Assembly (NCBI GenBank): GCA_030710605.1 | Contig: CP092886.1 | Coordinates: forward strand, 47,407,794-47,471,793 | Length of the DNA stretch: 64,000 nt | Direction: 5' to 3' | Source of the DNA: Cordylochernes scorpioides | Taxonomy: Eukaryota > Arthropoda > Arachnida > Pseudoscorpiones > Chernetidae | Part shown: positions 55,671-64,000 of the stretch, piece after piece | Numbering within the stretch: position 1 is the first letter of the stretch | Layout of the letters: each line of letters begins with the position of its first letter | Notes under the pieces: generated by a model | Seen by the model: the letters and a program-made list of their open reading frames with translations, nothing else | The model's database searches: none | What the model was told of the DNA's origin: nothing | Program-made: the position numbers and the translations under genes

Positions 55671-56585
55671 TTAAAATATACAAGTATCAGAGTCATCAAT
55701 CAACAATTCTGTCACCGTTTGCTTTTGTGAATGGAATAAATACCCAAATATGGCCATTTTTTATAAGCATCGGTGGTTCAGTGGTAGAATGCTCGCCTGC
55801 CACGCGGGCGGCCCGGGTTCGATTCCCGGCCAATGGATTTTTTTTTTTTTTTTTACAATTTTTAAAACTCATTTATATTATTATTAAAATATACAAGTAT
55901 CAGAGTCATCAATTCTGTCATTGTTTGCTTTTGTGAATGGAATGCTTTTATGTAAAATACGTAACTAATATGAAATTTTAGCAGTATGTATAGTAGAATC
56001 TGGAAAAACCTATATTGAATATTTCAGGTCTCTATCCCGAATATTCTTCAAGTTATTTGCAAATTTGCTCTTTCGCTCGCAAGCAGAGCCTCTAGCGGTG
56101 AAGATGGGAGGTAATATCAGCTGACCTAATGTACATGTAAAATGTGTTTTAACAGGACATAGAAAAAAATATGGAAGAGATATTTGTCGCATTTTTAGCC
56201 AAGAAAAATTGAAATTGACAGGTTCTGGGCAAAAATAGTTGTTTTTTTTAAGTCAGAAAATGATTATGACAATATTGCTGTATCATATTTGATTATCAGA
56301 TACAAAATTATATCCGGAAAAATTCCAAAAAGCAGAGACCACGGGTGAAGCCAGTTCATTTTTAGTATGCAGGAACAAAATTCTAACAGAAAAACATCAT
56401 TCGAGCAGAAGACACAAAGCCAGATCATCTCTTTATAAAAATATCGCTTCTCAGACACAAAATTTGGAGCGGGACGTTTCACAAGAATGACATCCACGGC
56501 GCCAATTTATAATTGTAACGAATAGTATTTTAATAAAAGCATTTAATCGGGTAAAATCCAGGCGTTGCCCGGGTCATTTGGCTAG
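55671..56585 (+). mobile_element. Helitron family H carrying a tRNA-like gene
   Basis: The filled site is GTGAATAA-(915 bp)-TATCT; block A has the uninterrupted GTGAATAATATCT at about 7040. The 3' end shows a GGCGTTGCC-type hairpin, GGTCATTTGGCTAG and T, and the target is A|T without duplication. The 5' end sequence (ATACAAGTATCAGAGTCATC ... CTGTCACCGTTTGC) occurs twice, at 55677-55740 and 55890-55943, with the tRNA-like gene between. No Rep/helicase frame is present. Confidence 0.75.
55767..55837 (+). tRNA. tRNA-Gly(GCC)-like gene or pseudogene
   Basis: 71 bp with an A box TGGTTCAGTGG, anticodon loop CTGCCAC (anticodon GCC, 55799-55801), a GGGCGG region and a perfect B box GGTTCGATTCC. A run of T follows directly as a pol III terminator. 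The acceptor stem GCATCGG/CCAATGG has two mismatches (G1 with G, C5 with A), so it may be a recent pseudogene. It lies inside a Helitron. Confidence 0.8.
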
Positions 56586-56935
56586 TATCTATATAAATAT
56601 GTCTGTCTGTCCATCTGTCTGGCTGTGATGCTTGATTTCAACTCTGAAGCTGCTGGGAGTTGAGACTTACTTTTTAAAGAGGAAGAAATTCAAAAATTCA
56701 GGTCTCTATATCAAACCTTTTTGGAATTACAGGCAAAAAAAAATCAATATAAATATTAATTTATCTGTTTATATAAAAGGGTGTACCTGAATCTGTGAAA
56801 GAAAAAAGAATAAAAAATTATTTCACAGATCCAGGTACGCCCTTTTTCATATAAACATATTCAATGGATCGCCTTTTGACTCAAACAATTAATTTTTCTG
56901 TTATAATTAAGTATTCTGCCTCAAAAAATCATCAA
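56586..56935 (+). repeat. Helitron-like start at end of block B
   Basis: TATCTATATAAATATGTCTG and following bases match 7045-7480. It ends where a LINE begins near 56938. Confidence 0.4.
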
Positions 56936-56937
56936 GA

Positions 56938-58262
56938 CTTTTGCACTTGTTGTTTACTTATATTCTTGATGCATGCCAGAATTCGTCAAAGATGCTTTAG
57001 ATGAATTGAATTTGCTCATCATTCTTGATGAATAAGTTGATGTCGTCGGCATAGGCCAGGACGTTCCCTTGGCCGAGTATCTGCTCTAAACGACACAAGA
57101 GTGGTCATGTTGCAAAACTGAACAAGGTGGCACTGGCAGCGCAGCCATGTTTGGCTCCATTCAGAATGTAGAAAGGTGTTGTGTAGTGCTTGTTTACTCT
57201 GACTGTAGCGTCTGCACTGGCATAGAGTACGAGTAACCACCCGATGAAAGCCGGCAGCAGCTGAAATGAAACCAGTAGAGAAATCAGTAAACCCCGGTCC
57301 AAGTTGTCAAAGGCAGACTCAAGGTTTGTGGAGATTACAGCTAGCGGTGTGTTGTTTCTTGAGGCTGCGGCGACTTCATCGGACATGAGAGCTATATTCC
57401 AAGAAAAGGACCGTCCCGGAACAGCATAGGTCTGGAACTCCGGCACGAGGTGAGGAATATAAGGTTGAAGTCACCTGAGGAGAACGCTGCTGAGGATTCA
57501 ATAGTCTATCGTTGGAATGTAAATGGGTCTGTATCTGTTGAGGCCAGGACCACATTGCAACTTGGGTATGAGACAGATGGAGTTCCATCGTGGTGAAGAA
57601 GGTAAGGCCCCACAAATCTGCGACGCCTTGAAGAGTCGCTGGAGCGCACCAACGAAGAACTCATCAAAGGCCATCATCAGTACGCGGGGTATTTCATCTA
57701 ATCCGGGTGCTCTCTTGAGTGGCAGGCGGCAGATAGCTGCAGAAACCTCCTCCAAAGAAATCTCATGCCTGTGTAGGGGATTTCTTGGGTGATGGTGGTC
57801 ATTACCTCACACAGGAAATCTGTGGCAATGTAAGGGTCACAGGACGGGAGTGAGAAGCATTCCCAGAAGGTTGTGAAGATCTTGTGACGCGCCACCTGAC
57901 CTTCCATGGGACGCCCATTCTTATCATAGATGTTGTTCAGTCCTGAACGATGCACATGGAGCACTCGGCTAAGGTCTGGTAGTGATGTGTAGTCTGCGTT
58001 CATTAATGCGGCTTTAAGCCTGGCTTGCAGGAACCAGCTAGCATGGATAACGTAATCATCTTCAGTGACGTGGGGGACATCAAAAACTTAATCTGTGAAA
58101 CTAAACTCCGTAGTTGTCTGTTGGACAAATCTGTAATAGTCCTAGATGCCTCGTTGAAGAGCGTCACCACTCTGGCAACAGCGATTCTCGAGCAAAGCAT
58201 GGCAGTGATGGATGTCAGGTTTAGAGGAGGTGGTTGGCCCAACTGAAGAATCACAGCACGGT
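56938..58262 (-). pseudogene. LINE family L3, 3'-truncated copy
   Basis: On the minus strand, from 58262 downward: a pre-RT region, the RT start (SAAICRLPLKRAPGLDEIP, about 57740), GRSFSWNIALMSDEVAAASR (about 57415), LAVISTNLESAFDNLDRGLL (about 57350), NGAKHGCAASATLF (about 57150) and the YADD box near 57055-57029. It overlaps the RT of the copy at 19.2-21.2 kb. It stops just after the YADD region, so the 3' part is missing, unlike ordinary 5'-truncated LINE insertions. Confidence 0.65.
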
Positions 58263-58506
58263 GGTCCGGCAGCCTATAAGAAAGAGAGAGATAGTAAGTT
58301 ATACAATATTGCCACGTGGAAAATTAGGGAAGACAAAAACTTCAGGAGGAAACAAAATTTATTTCAGGCAGGAACAAATTATGAATGGTAAACAAAAGAT
58401 AAGCCACGAGAGAAATTTACAGAGTAGCAAAATATAAACATAAAAATGACCACTCTGTTAATAAAAATAATAAAATTTATAAATAACTTGTTACATAGCT
58501 TCTTCC
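58263..58506 (-). other. Possible 3' UTR with polyadenylation signal
   Basis: On the minus strand, about 150 bp after the stop codon at 58507, AATAAATTTTG occurs (plus 58354-58364), followed by a T-rich stretch. This would suit the 3' UTR of the exon above it. Confidence 0.3.
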
Positions 58507-58792
58507 CTATGGGAGCTGTGACCCACAGCTAGCAATTATTGTAGATACTGACATGGATATGACGTGCTTCTGCCAAGGATTCCATCGAAGTCTTGGAACT
58601 TTGTCCCTAGTACCTTTGCGTCCTTTTTCTTGTGGTGTGAAGAGCGGCTTTGCCGTCATATCGTCTATAGGGACATCGTCATCTTCGAGGGAAGTTTTGG
58701 CTTTAGCACAGCGGTGGAATCCTGGAGCCAGTCTCCGAAAATTATATAATAAATAATATTTTTTAAAGAATTTTTCATTGGGAAAACAATTA
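58507..58792 (-). other. Candidate last coding exon of an unidentified gene
   Basis: An acceptor with a long pyrimidine tract (CTTTTCCTGTCTTTTCCCTCAG) ends at 58793 on the minus strand; a second possible acceptor is at 58733. The open frame reads NCFPNEKFF ... FRRLAPGFHRCAKAKTS, LEDDDVPIDDMTAKPLFTPQ, EKGRKGTRDKVPRLRWNPWQ and ends with TAG at 58507-58509. The mixed charge and low AT content argue for real coding, but no family was recognised. It could also be an unknown transposon gene. Confidence 0.35.
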
Positions 58793-58889
58793 CTGAGGGA
58801 AAAGACAGGAAAAGCTGGGTCATAATATTTAATTGTAAAATTTGATTTGATTTAAAATGCACATCATTTGATTTCATACATATACACTC

Positions 58890-59045
58890 ATAAACACAAG
58901 GTAACAAGACCAAATCTAAATAAATAGTGTGCGACATTTCGGTAACAGCATTGTTACCAAAGAGCATCACACTATTTATTTATTTGGATTTGGTCTTATC
59001 ACCTTGTGCTTATAATCTATAATCCAAATTTTGCCTTATCTTATA
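58890..59045. mobile_element. Palindromic MITE
   Basis: Arms AACACAAGGTAACAAGACCA and TGGTCTTATCACCTTGTG flank GTGTGCGACATTTCGGTAAC and ATCACACTATTTATTTATTT. The right side continues ATAATCCAAATTTTGCCTTA. Confidence 0.6.
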
Positions 59046-59146
59046 CACTCATATAAAAATGCACTCGAAAAATCCTGGGCATTGTCCAGGTCATTTGGCT
59101 GGTTAAGAATAATAATTCTCCAAGTATAAATACAGTCTGACCTATT

Positions 59147-59300
59147 TAATTCAACACCCCAAGGGATCAGAGTTTTCAGTTGAATCAAAGTAAGCGTTGA
59201 ATTAAAGTCAGTTAAATGATTTCATCATAACATTCATTGCTAGTGGACATTTTTCTAGGGTAACCAAATACATTATTAAAATATTTTTAGAAAATACTGT
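59147..59300 (-). mobile_element. Element Q end fragment
   Basis: TACAGTCTGACCTATTTAAT with CAACACCCCAAGGGATCAGAG is the inverse of the right end of Q (5770-5841). It continues to GGTAACCAAATAC, then stops. Confidence 0.55.
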
Positions 59301-59685
59301 AATAATATACACTAAAACCCCGCTAATACGAACCCTGGATATAGTGAACCTTCCCTTATAACTAACCTAAGGCGATTCCCAATTCCATTCCATTGAAAAT
59401 ACCATCGTTATAACGAACTTTACAATTTTTAACATAACAAACTACCCCTATAATGAACCTATTTTAGGTCCCAAAATAATAAAATCTAAACTCTAATCTA
59501 AAATTTACTTAAAATACTAGGCTTATAACGAGCTTAAAATTGTAATTTAAAAAAATTTAAAACAACAAAATTTTGAGTATGTTTCATCTCACAGATCACA
59601 ATTTTAAAACAATAAATTTAGCGGCATTGTTTATTTTCATTTACATTCTCTTTTTTGGATTATAGATTATAAACACAAGGTAATA

Positions 59686-60968
59686 TTAGGAGTACAAATA
59701 AGTTTTGAGGGATTTTTTTATAAATTCGCTTTATTCAGAGAAATCAGTACAATATATTTCATTCAAAGTATTGTCCATCTTTAGCTACAACCTTTTCCCA
59801 TCTTTCAGGCAGCATACGGATTCTGTGTCGAAAAAATTCCTCTTCTTTTGAGGCGATCCAAACATTGACCCAATTTTTCGCCTCTTCGTAAGAAGTGAAG
59901 TGCTGCTCGGCCAGGCCATGTGTCATCGAACGGAACATGTGGTAGTCTGAAGGAGCAATGTCTGGTGAATACAGCGGGTGAGGTAGGACATCCCATTGAA
60001 GCGCCTCCAAAGTCTCCTTGACAACTTTTGCAACATGTGGCCGAGCGTTGTCGTGCTGATAGATCACCTTGTCATGTCTTTTGGCATATAGTGGGCGTTT
60101 AATCTTCAATGCTCGGCTTAATCGCATCAATTGCTGTTGGTAACGTTCTCCAGTGATAGTTTCGTTAGGCTGAAGTAGCTCATAGTAGATCACTCCGAGC
60201 TGATCCCACCAGATGCACAGCATTAGCTTCTTGCCATGAATATTCGGTTTGGCCGTTGAAGTTGATGCATGACCGGGCTTAACCCACGATTTTCTGCGCT
60301 TTGGGTTGTCGTAGTGAATCCACTTTTCGTCCCCCGTCACGATTCGATGCAAAAAACCCTTCCGATTTTGTCTTTTGAGCAGTAGTTCGCACGTGCAAAT
60401 ATGGCGCTCGATGTTTCCTGGCTTGAGTTCATATGAAACCCAATTTCCTTGTTTTTGCACCATACCCATGACCTTGAGACGGTTCGAAATCGCTTGTTGA
60501 GTCACTCCCAAGGTTTCAGCGAGCTCCTCTTGAGTTTGGCTTGAATCTTCGTCCAATAAAGCCTCCAACTCAGCGTCTTCGAACTTTATTGGCCTCCCTC
60601 CGCGTTCTTTGTCTCTGGTGTCAAAATCGCCACTTTTGAAACGCCGAAACCAGTACTCACATGATTTTATTGATAGAGCATGTTTAGCATATGCCTCACA
60701 CAGCAATCGATGTCCATCAGTTGCACTTTTCTTCAAATTAAAACAAAAAAGCAGCGCTTCCCGCAAATTGTGTTTTGTTGGCAAAAAGGTTGACATGGTT
60801 AGAGCACCAAAAAAAAAAGTTCCTTACACTTGAGTGAAAAGACTTCTTCTGATTTTTTTGGGGAAATGATGAAGCCTTAACATGAAACCTTACAAGGTCC
60901 GATGCTATTTATATAATATTTGTTGTGGCTTCTTTTGCAAATCCCTCAAAACTTATTTGTACTCCCAA
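59686..60968 (-). mobile_element. Complete mariner element, Mos1-like
   Basis: 1283 bp with matching ends GGAGTACAAATAAGTTTTGA and TCAAAACTTATTTGTACTCC and TA duplications (59684-59685, 60969-60970). The size is that of Drosophila Mos1 (about 1286 bp). The transposase frame is unbroken. Confidence 0.92.
59759..60796 (-). CDS. Mariner transposase, intact, DD34D
   Basis: The ATG at 60796-60794 (ACCATGTCA) opens a 345-residue protein with no stop or shift, the same length as Mos1 transposase. The N-terminal half has two helix-turn-helix regions (around residues 12-60 and 70-112) for binding the inverted repeats. A linker motif WVSYEL (119-124) replaces the usual WVPHEL. The catalytic Asp triad is D156 (TGDEKW), D249 (QHDNARPH) and D284 (APSDYHMF), with 34 residues between the last two. 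The enzyme cuts and pastes the element at TA. All features expected of an active copy are visible; activity itself is not shown. Confidence 0.95.
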   Translation of the reverse strand: MSTFLPTKHNLREALLFCFNLKKSATDGHRLLCEAYAKHALSIKSCEYWFRRFKSGDFDTRDKERGGRPIKFEDAELEALLDEDSSQTQEELAETLGVTQQAISNRLKVMGMVQKQGNWVSYELKPGNIERHICTCELLLKRQNRKGFLHRIVTGDEKWIHYDNPKRRKSWVKPGHASTSTAKPNIHGKKLMLCIWWDQLGVIYYELLQPNETITGERYQQQLMRLSRALKIKRPLYAKRHDKVIYQHDNARPHVAKVVKETLEALQWDVLPHPLYSPDIAPSDYHMFRSMTHGLAEQHFTSYEEAKNWVNVWIASKEEEFFRHRIRMLPERWEKVVAKDGQYFE

Positions 60969-61679
60969 TAAGATCAAATCCAAATAAATAAATAGTGTGT
61001 GACGTTTCGGTAACAAGCTGTTACCGAAACGTCATACACTATTTATTTATTTGGATTTGGTCTTATTACCTTGTGTTTATGAAATGGAAGAAAAACACTT
61101 ATTAGCTTTATTTGAAAGTTGCAATGCTTGAAGAGTATTTTCAAGCAACAAGGTATTAGAGCCATTCTTTAAAGTAAACATTGTATTATATAAAGTGATA
61201 AAGATGTTTTAAAAAATCATTTTATATCTTTGAATATTTAATTAATAAAACTTTGCCAAGGATTTGTCTATTTTTAAATTAGACATAGAGGTACATGTAT
61301 GTTAATGATAAGAAGAACCTATCATCAAATAATTTCTTTATTATTCAAAATTAATATAAGGAAATTGGCCAATTAAGGGAATTAAAACAAAGTGATCACT
61401 ATTAAGAGACAGCCTCCTGTGTGTATGGCTGTCGTTTAATTATATGGTTTAAAATTTTTGAAAAGTAAAAAAAAAAAGCCAAACTCTGGCTATAGTGAAC
61501 CAAAAGCTCTGTCACACTATAGAGGAATTTTACTGTATTTTCAATTTATAATGTTAATTGATACCACATTGTGGGATATTTTATTTAATTTTTTCAGTAT
61601 GTTCATGGTTAACTTTTAGTAATGAGTAAAATTGCGTTGACATATTTTTAAACGTTTTAAAAATTCGTGCAGTTTTTTT

Positions 61680-62155
61680 TTTTCTTCATCAAAAATTGAA
61701 GCTTTATTGTGAAAAATTGGTTGGACATTCAATGTTCAAAGTATTGCCCATTGCTAGTCACTACTTTTCCCCCATCTTTCTGGCAATTGATGGGTCCCAT
61801 CGCAGAAAAAGGCCGGCTCTTTGGTTGCTATCCATTCATCAATCCATTTTTTTACTTCATTGTAATTGGAGAAGTGTCAGCCAGGCCATATTGCATTGAT
61901 CAGAAGAGATAATCGAAAGGAGCAATGTCTGGGCTATATGATGGGTGGGGTAGGACATCCCATTTGAGCGTTTCTAAGTATGTTTTAACAGGTACTGCAG
62001 CATGTGGCCAAGCATTATCATGTTGCAAAATAACTTTGTCGTGTCTATTGGTGTATTGCAGCTGTTTTTCTTGCAATGCTCGGCTCAAATGCATCAATTG
62101 TCTTTGGTAGACCTCCCCTGTGATCCTTTCCTTCGGGGCTAATAAAGGCTAAAAA
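61680..62155 (-). pseudogene. Mariner transposase relic, second subfamily
   Basis: On the minus strand, HDKVILQHDNAWPHA (second Asp, about 62040), ETLKWDVLPHPSYSPDIAPF and DY (third Asp region, about 61960-61915) are readable, followed by shifted frames. The N-terminal half is absent beyond 62155. It is similar to, but clearly diverged from, the intact copy 1 kb away. Confidence 0.75.
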
Positions 62156-62390
62156 TTGAAATATATATATTATCTTTGAAGAAATCTTTATGATTGTTTA
62201 CTTTTTGTAGTAATTTCATATGATGATTTGTTCTCTTTTTTTTTTTTTTTTTAAAGAAGAAAAATGCCGTAAATATGTATACACTGCATTGAAGAAATGA
62301 AAAATTCAATAAATATAAAAGGATATATATAAGGTGTTGGTGCATACTGAAGAGTTGTTGAATTTGTCAAAATAAAAGCTCTTTTTTAGG

Positions 62391-62675
62391 GGGGTCGGTG
62401 GAAGGCTGGTCTAAAACCGTTGGTTTTGGACCGCTACGACCCGGGTTCGATTCCCGCATTGGGCACTTTTTTCTGATTTAAAAATAAATTTGCTCCGATG
62501 GCCCCCAATTCTTGCTAAAGTCCAACCCCACCAGCGAGTGCATGTAACCAAATGTATTTGTAAGTGCAAACTAACTGCTTTTCACATGTGTAGACATGTG
62601 GTGCACTTACAGTAAAAGCAGTCGCCTACTTCTTCCAACCACGTGTACCACGTCTACTAGGGATAAGCAAAAAAA
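62391..62675 (+). mobile_element. SINE family 1, tRNA-derived, well preserved copy
   Basis: GGGGGGTCGGTGGAAGGCTG, ACGACCCGGGTTCGATTCCC (B box about 62444-62456), the CCACCAGCGAGTGCATG segment, the ACATGTG palindrome and the tail GGGATAAGCAAAAAAAAAG are all present. Confidence 0.8.
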
Positions 62676-62699
62676 AAAGCTCACTTTTATGTGGTCGGA

Positions 62700-63173
62700 G
62701 ATTTGAGGCAATCAATAGGTAGAAAACACAACAACTTTAGGCTAAAACCCTATTTAGTGTATATTCTAGCTAATTAATTTTCAAAAGGCAATTTCATGTC
62801 TGTATGTTATTTCAAATAACAGGACGTTATTCTCTAAGACATCTTGTTGTTTACTCTGATTACTAATGCCACTTAAGTTAGGCTTTAAATTGTCCACAAG
62901 AAAACCAATGTCATGCGACTGATGCTGATATTTGCAACAAAGCATTGTAACACTTTTAAGCATGGTCCACATTCTAACTACAGCTGTTGTACCCTGCATA
63001 ACAAGTAAGGTATTTTTAGCAATAATTTTCTATTTAAACAAAAAATGTCAAATGTTCAAATTTTATTTTTTAAAACGGTTGAATTATTGATGGTCATTTA
63101 ATAGCCTGCAGGTCAGGAGAAATGAAAACTCGGTTAGATTATCGCAAGTGTTAAATTAATGAGATTATACTGT
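62700..63173 (-). mobile_element. Element Q fragment with transposase-like frame
   Basis: The minus-strand left end CAGTATAATCTCATTAATTT lies at 63173. The frame at 62781-62999 (VVRMWTMLKSVTMLCCKYQH ...) is related to the frame at 5092-5280 of copy A, so it is element coding sequence, not a host exon. It ends at a TGA. Confidence 0.55.
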
Positions 63174-63194
63174 TATAAAGCAATAATGCACCAT

Positions 63195-63603
63195 TCTATA
63201 TACAGTTACGAGTGTCATGCGTTCTTAATAATTTTTCATCTCTGTCACTGTTTGCTTTTTTTTTTTGGAATGGCGCTCTCCTATTGGTTGGCTACGATCA
63301 CGCCACCTTTGCCCCCCCCCCCCCCACTCGCTTTTTCGTTTTTGTAACTATTGTGTTGGAGCGGGTCGCTCCTTAAATAAATGCATATATTAGTTAATAA
63401 CTAAATGGAATCCTCTCTTTCTTTTTCCCAGTAAGAGACGCCTACGGAAGCCAACAGTACATAGACAGATAAAGCACATAGACTATAGTTATTAACTAAT
63501 ATATGCATTTATTTAAGGCGCCAATTTATAATTGTAACAAATAGTATTTGAATAAAACATTCAATCGGGTAAAACACGGGCATTGCCCGGGTCATTCGGC
63601 TAG
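63195..63603 (+). mobile_element. Helitron family H, plus-strand copy
   Basis: From ATATACAGTTACGAGTGTCA to the hairpin CGGGC-ATT-GCCCG, GGTCATTCGGCTAG and T. It carries the same foldback insert as the copy at 49942-50510, and a run of about 15 C at 63314-63328. Noncoding. Confidence 0.65.
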
Positions 63604-63604
63604 T

Positions 63605-63720
63605 ACAGTCGAACCTCTTTAATTCAACACCCCAAGGGATCAGAGCTTTCGGTTGAATTAAAGGAAGTGTTGAATTAAGGTTAGATGATTAGCTAATCAT
63701 CTAACTAGCTAAAATAATAT
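63605..63720 (-). mobile_element. Element Q right end
   Basis: CAGTCGAACCTCTTTAATTC and CAACACCCCAAGGGATCAGA match the inverse of the right end of Q. The element runs directly after the Helitron terminus. The last 280 bp of the window are AT-rich without recognisable genes. Confidence 0.55.
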
Positions 63721-64000
63721 ATATATATTTTATAAATAGCTTTGTAATATAAATTAATGATATTAATTGAAACCATTGTGTGTGTACTTTTTTATATTTA
63801 TTTTTTTATTTTCATGATTAACTTTTAGTATCTGGGACAAAATGGCAATAATACATATTTTCGAAACAAATAATATTTTATTCCAATTGAATAATAGTTT
63901 AAAGAAAATAAAAAGAAAATTAAAAAATATTCTTTGAAAAGAATCAAGATTAAAAAATATATATATTTTATAGATGTCTGTTTTTTCTCTGAAATCCTAT

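Larger units (their letters stand above)
50620..56925 (+). repeat. Composite repeated block, copy B
   Basis: Collinear with 4435-7480. Compared with copy A it has four inserts: a palindromic MITE (50763-50870), a DNA transposon (51319-53932), a SINE (54413-54773) and a Helitron (55671-56585). It lacks about 590 bp inside element Q, with a junction at a short AAATA match. Confidence 0.75.
59655..61085. mobile_element. Palindromic MITE interrupted by mariner
   Basis: The left piece ATTATAAACACAAGGTAATA ends at 59685. The right piece 60969-61085 is almost a perfect hairpin: GTGTGTGACGTTTCGGTAAC-AAGC-TGTTACCGAAACGTC. The mariner used a TA in the left arm. Confidence 0.65.
59310..61535 (-). mobile_element. 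Pogo-like element P, copy 4, split twice
   Basis: Ends are TA-CACTAAAACCCCGCTAATA at the left and GAGGAATTTTACTG-TA at the right. The element is interrupted at about 59655-61085 by a palindromic MITE that itself carries a mariner. The part at 61090-61265 includes sequence also found in copy 2 (16204-16440) but not in copies 1 and 3, so P has at least two length variants. Confidence 0.65.

Noticed and set aside
62781-62999. Frame with an acceptor-like TTGTTATGCAG, at first taken for a host exon
   Set aside because: The same sequence is related to 5020-5610 in element Q, and a Q terminus lies at 63173, so it is transposon coding sequence.

Overview
The window is AT-rich nuclear DNA of an animal, most likely an arthropod and probably an insect. 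The reasons are: BEL/Pao, copia, piggyBac, Mos1-type mariner, pogo-like, Helitron and non-LTR elements lying together; tRNA-derived SINEs; spliceosomal-type AG/GT sites; and degenerate GGTTA repeats resembling the insect telomere unit TTAGG. There are no bacterial operons and no CRISPR array. Nearly everything recognisable is a transposable element, often nested two or three deep.

Layout. 1-3.7 kb: 3' part of a BEL/Pao retrotransposon whose open frame keeps RNase H but has lost the RT and integrase cores, then its 3' LTR. 3.8-4.4 kb: LINE tail. 4.4-7.5 kb: composite block A (pogo-like element Q, LINE 3' end, Helitron-like piece), repeated as block B at 50.6-56.9 kb. 7.5-8.5 kb: SINEs. 8.9-10.3 kb: pogo-like element P inside a palindromic MITE. 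10.6-18.2 kb: a second P copy split by a pyrimidine-rich LINE and a deleted piggyBac. 18.2-19.2 kb: fragment of another piggyBac family. 19.2-21.2 kb: LINE on the minus strand. 21.3-26.4 kb: decayed mariner shell holding a SINE and a 3.5-kb LINE. 26.4-34 kb: very AT-rich DNA with SINEs, MITEs and several exon-like pieces on the minus strand. 35.4-39.9 kb: complete copia with 5-bp target duplication and nearly identical LTRs. 34.8-41.8 kb: tandem exon-like units and a possible promoter. 43.2-46.4 kb: 285-bp tandem repeats split by a complete piggyBac. 46.8-48.3 kb: another P copy. 49.2-50.6 kb: palindromic MITEs and an inverted Helitron. 51.3-53.9 kb: DNA transposon with long terminal inverted repeats and an unfamiliar transposase-like protein. 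55.7-56.6 kb: Helitron carrying a tRNA-Gly(GCC)-like gene. 56.9-58.3 kb: LINE. 58.5-58.8 kb: possible terminal exon. 59.3-61.5 kb: P copy, split by a palindromic MITE, split by an intact mariner. 61.7-64 kb: mariner relic, SINE, Q fragments, Helitron.

How it fits together. The nesting gives a relative order of insertions, and blocks A and B act as filled and empty sites for each other, fixing the ends of a Helitron and exposing other inserts. The best candidates for cellular genes are short exons on the minus strand between 41.8 and 32.3 kb and a possible last exon at 58.5 kb. No host gene could be named. The most novel-looking items are the remodelled BEL frame, the unclassified transposon at 51.3 kb, the exon-like tandem units, the tRNA-bearing Helitron and a hammerhead-like core in the palindromic MITEs.
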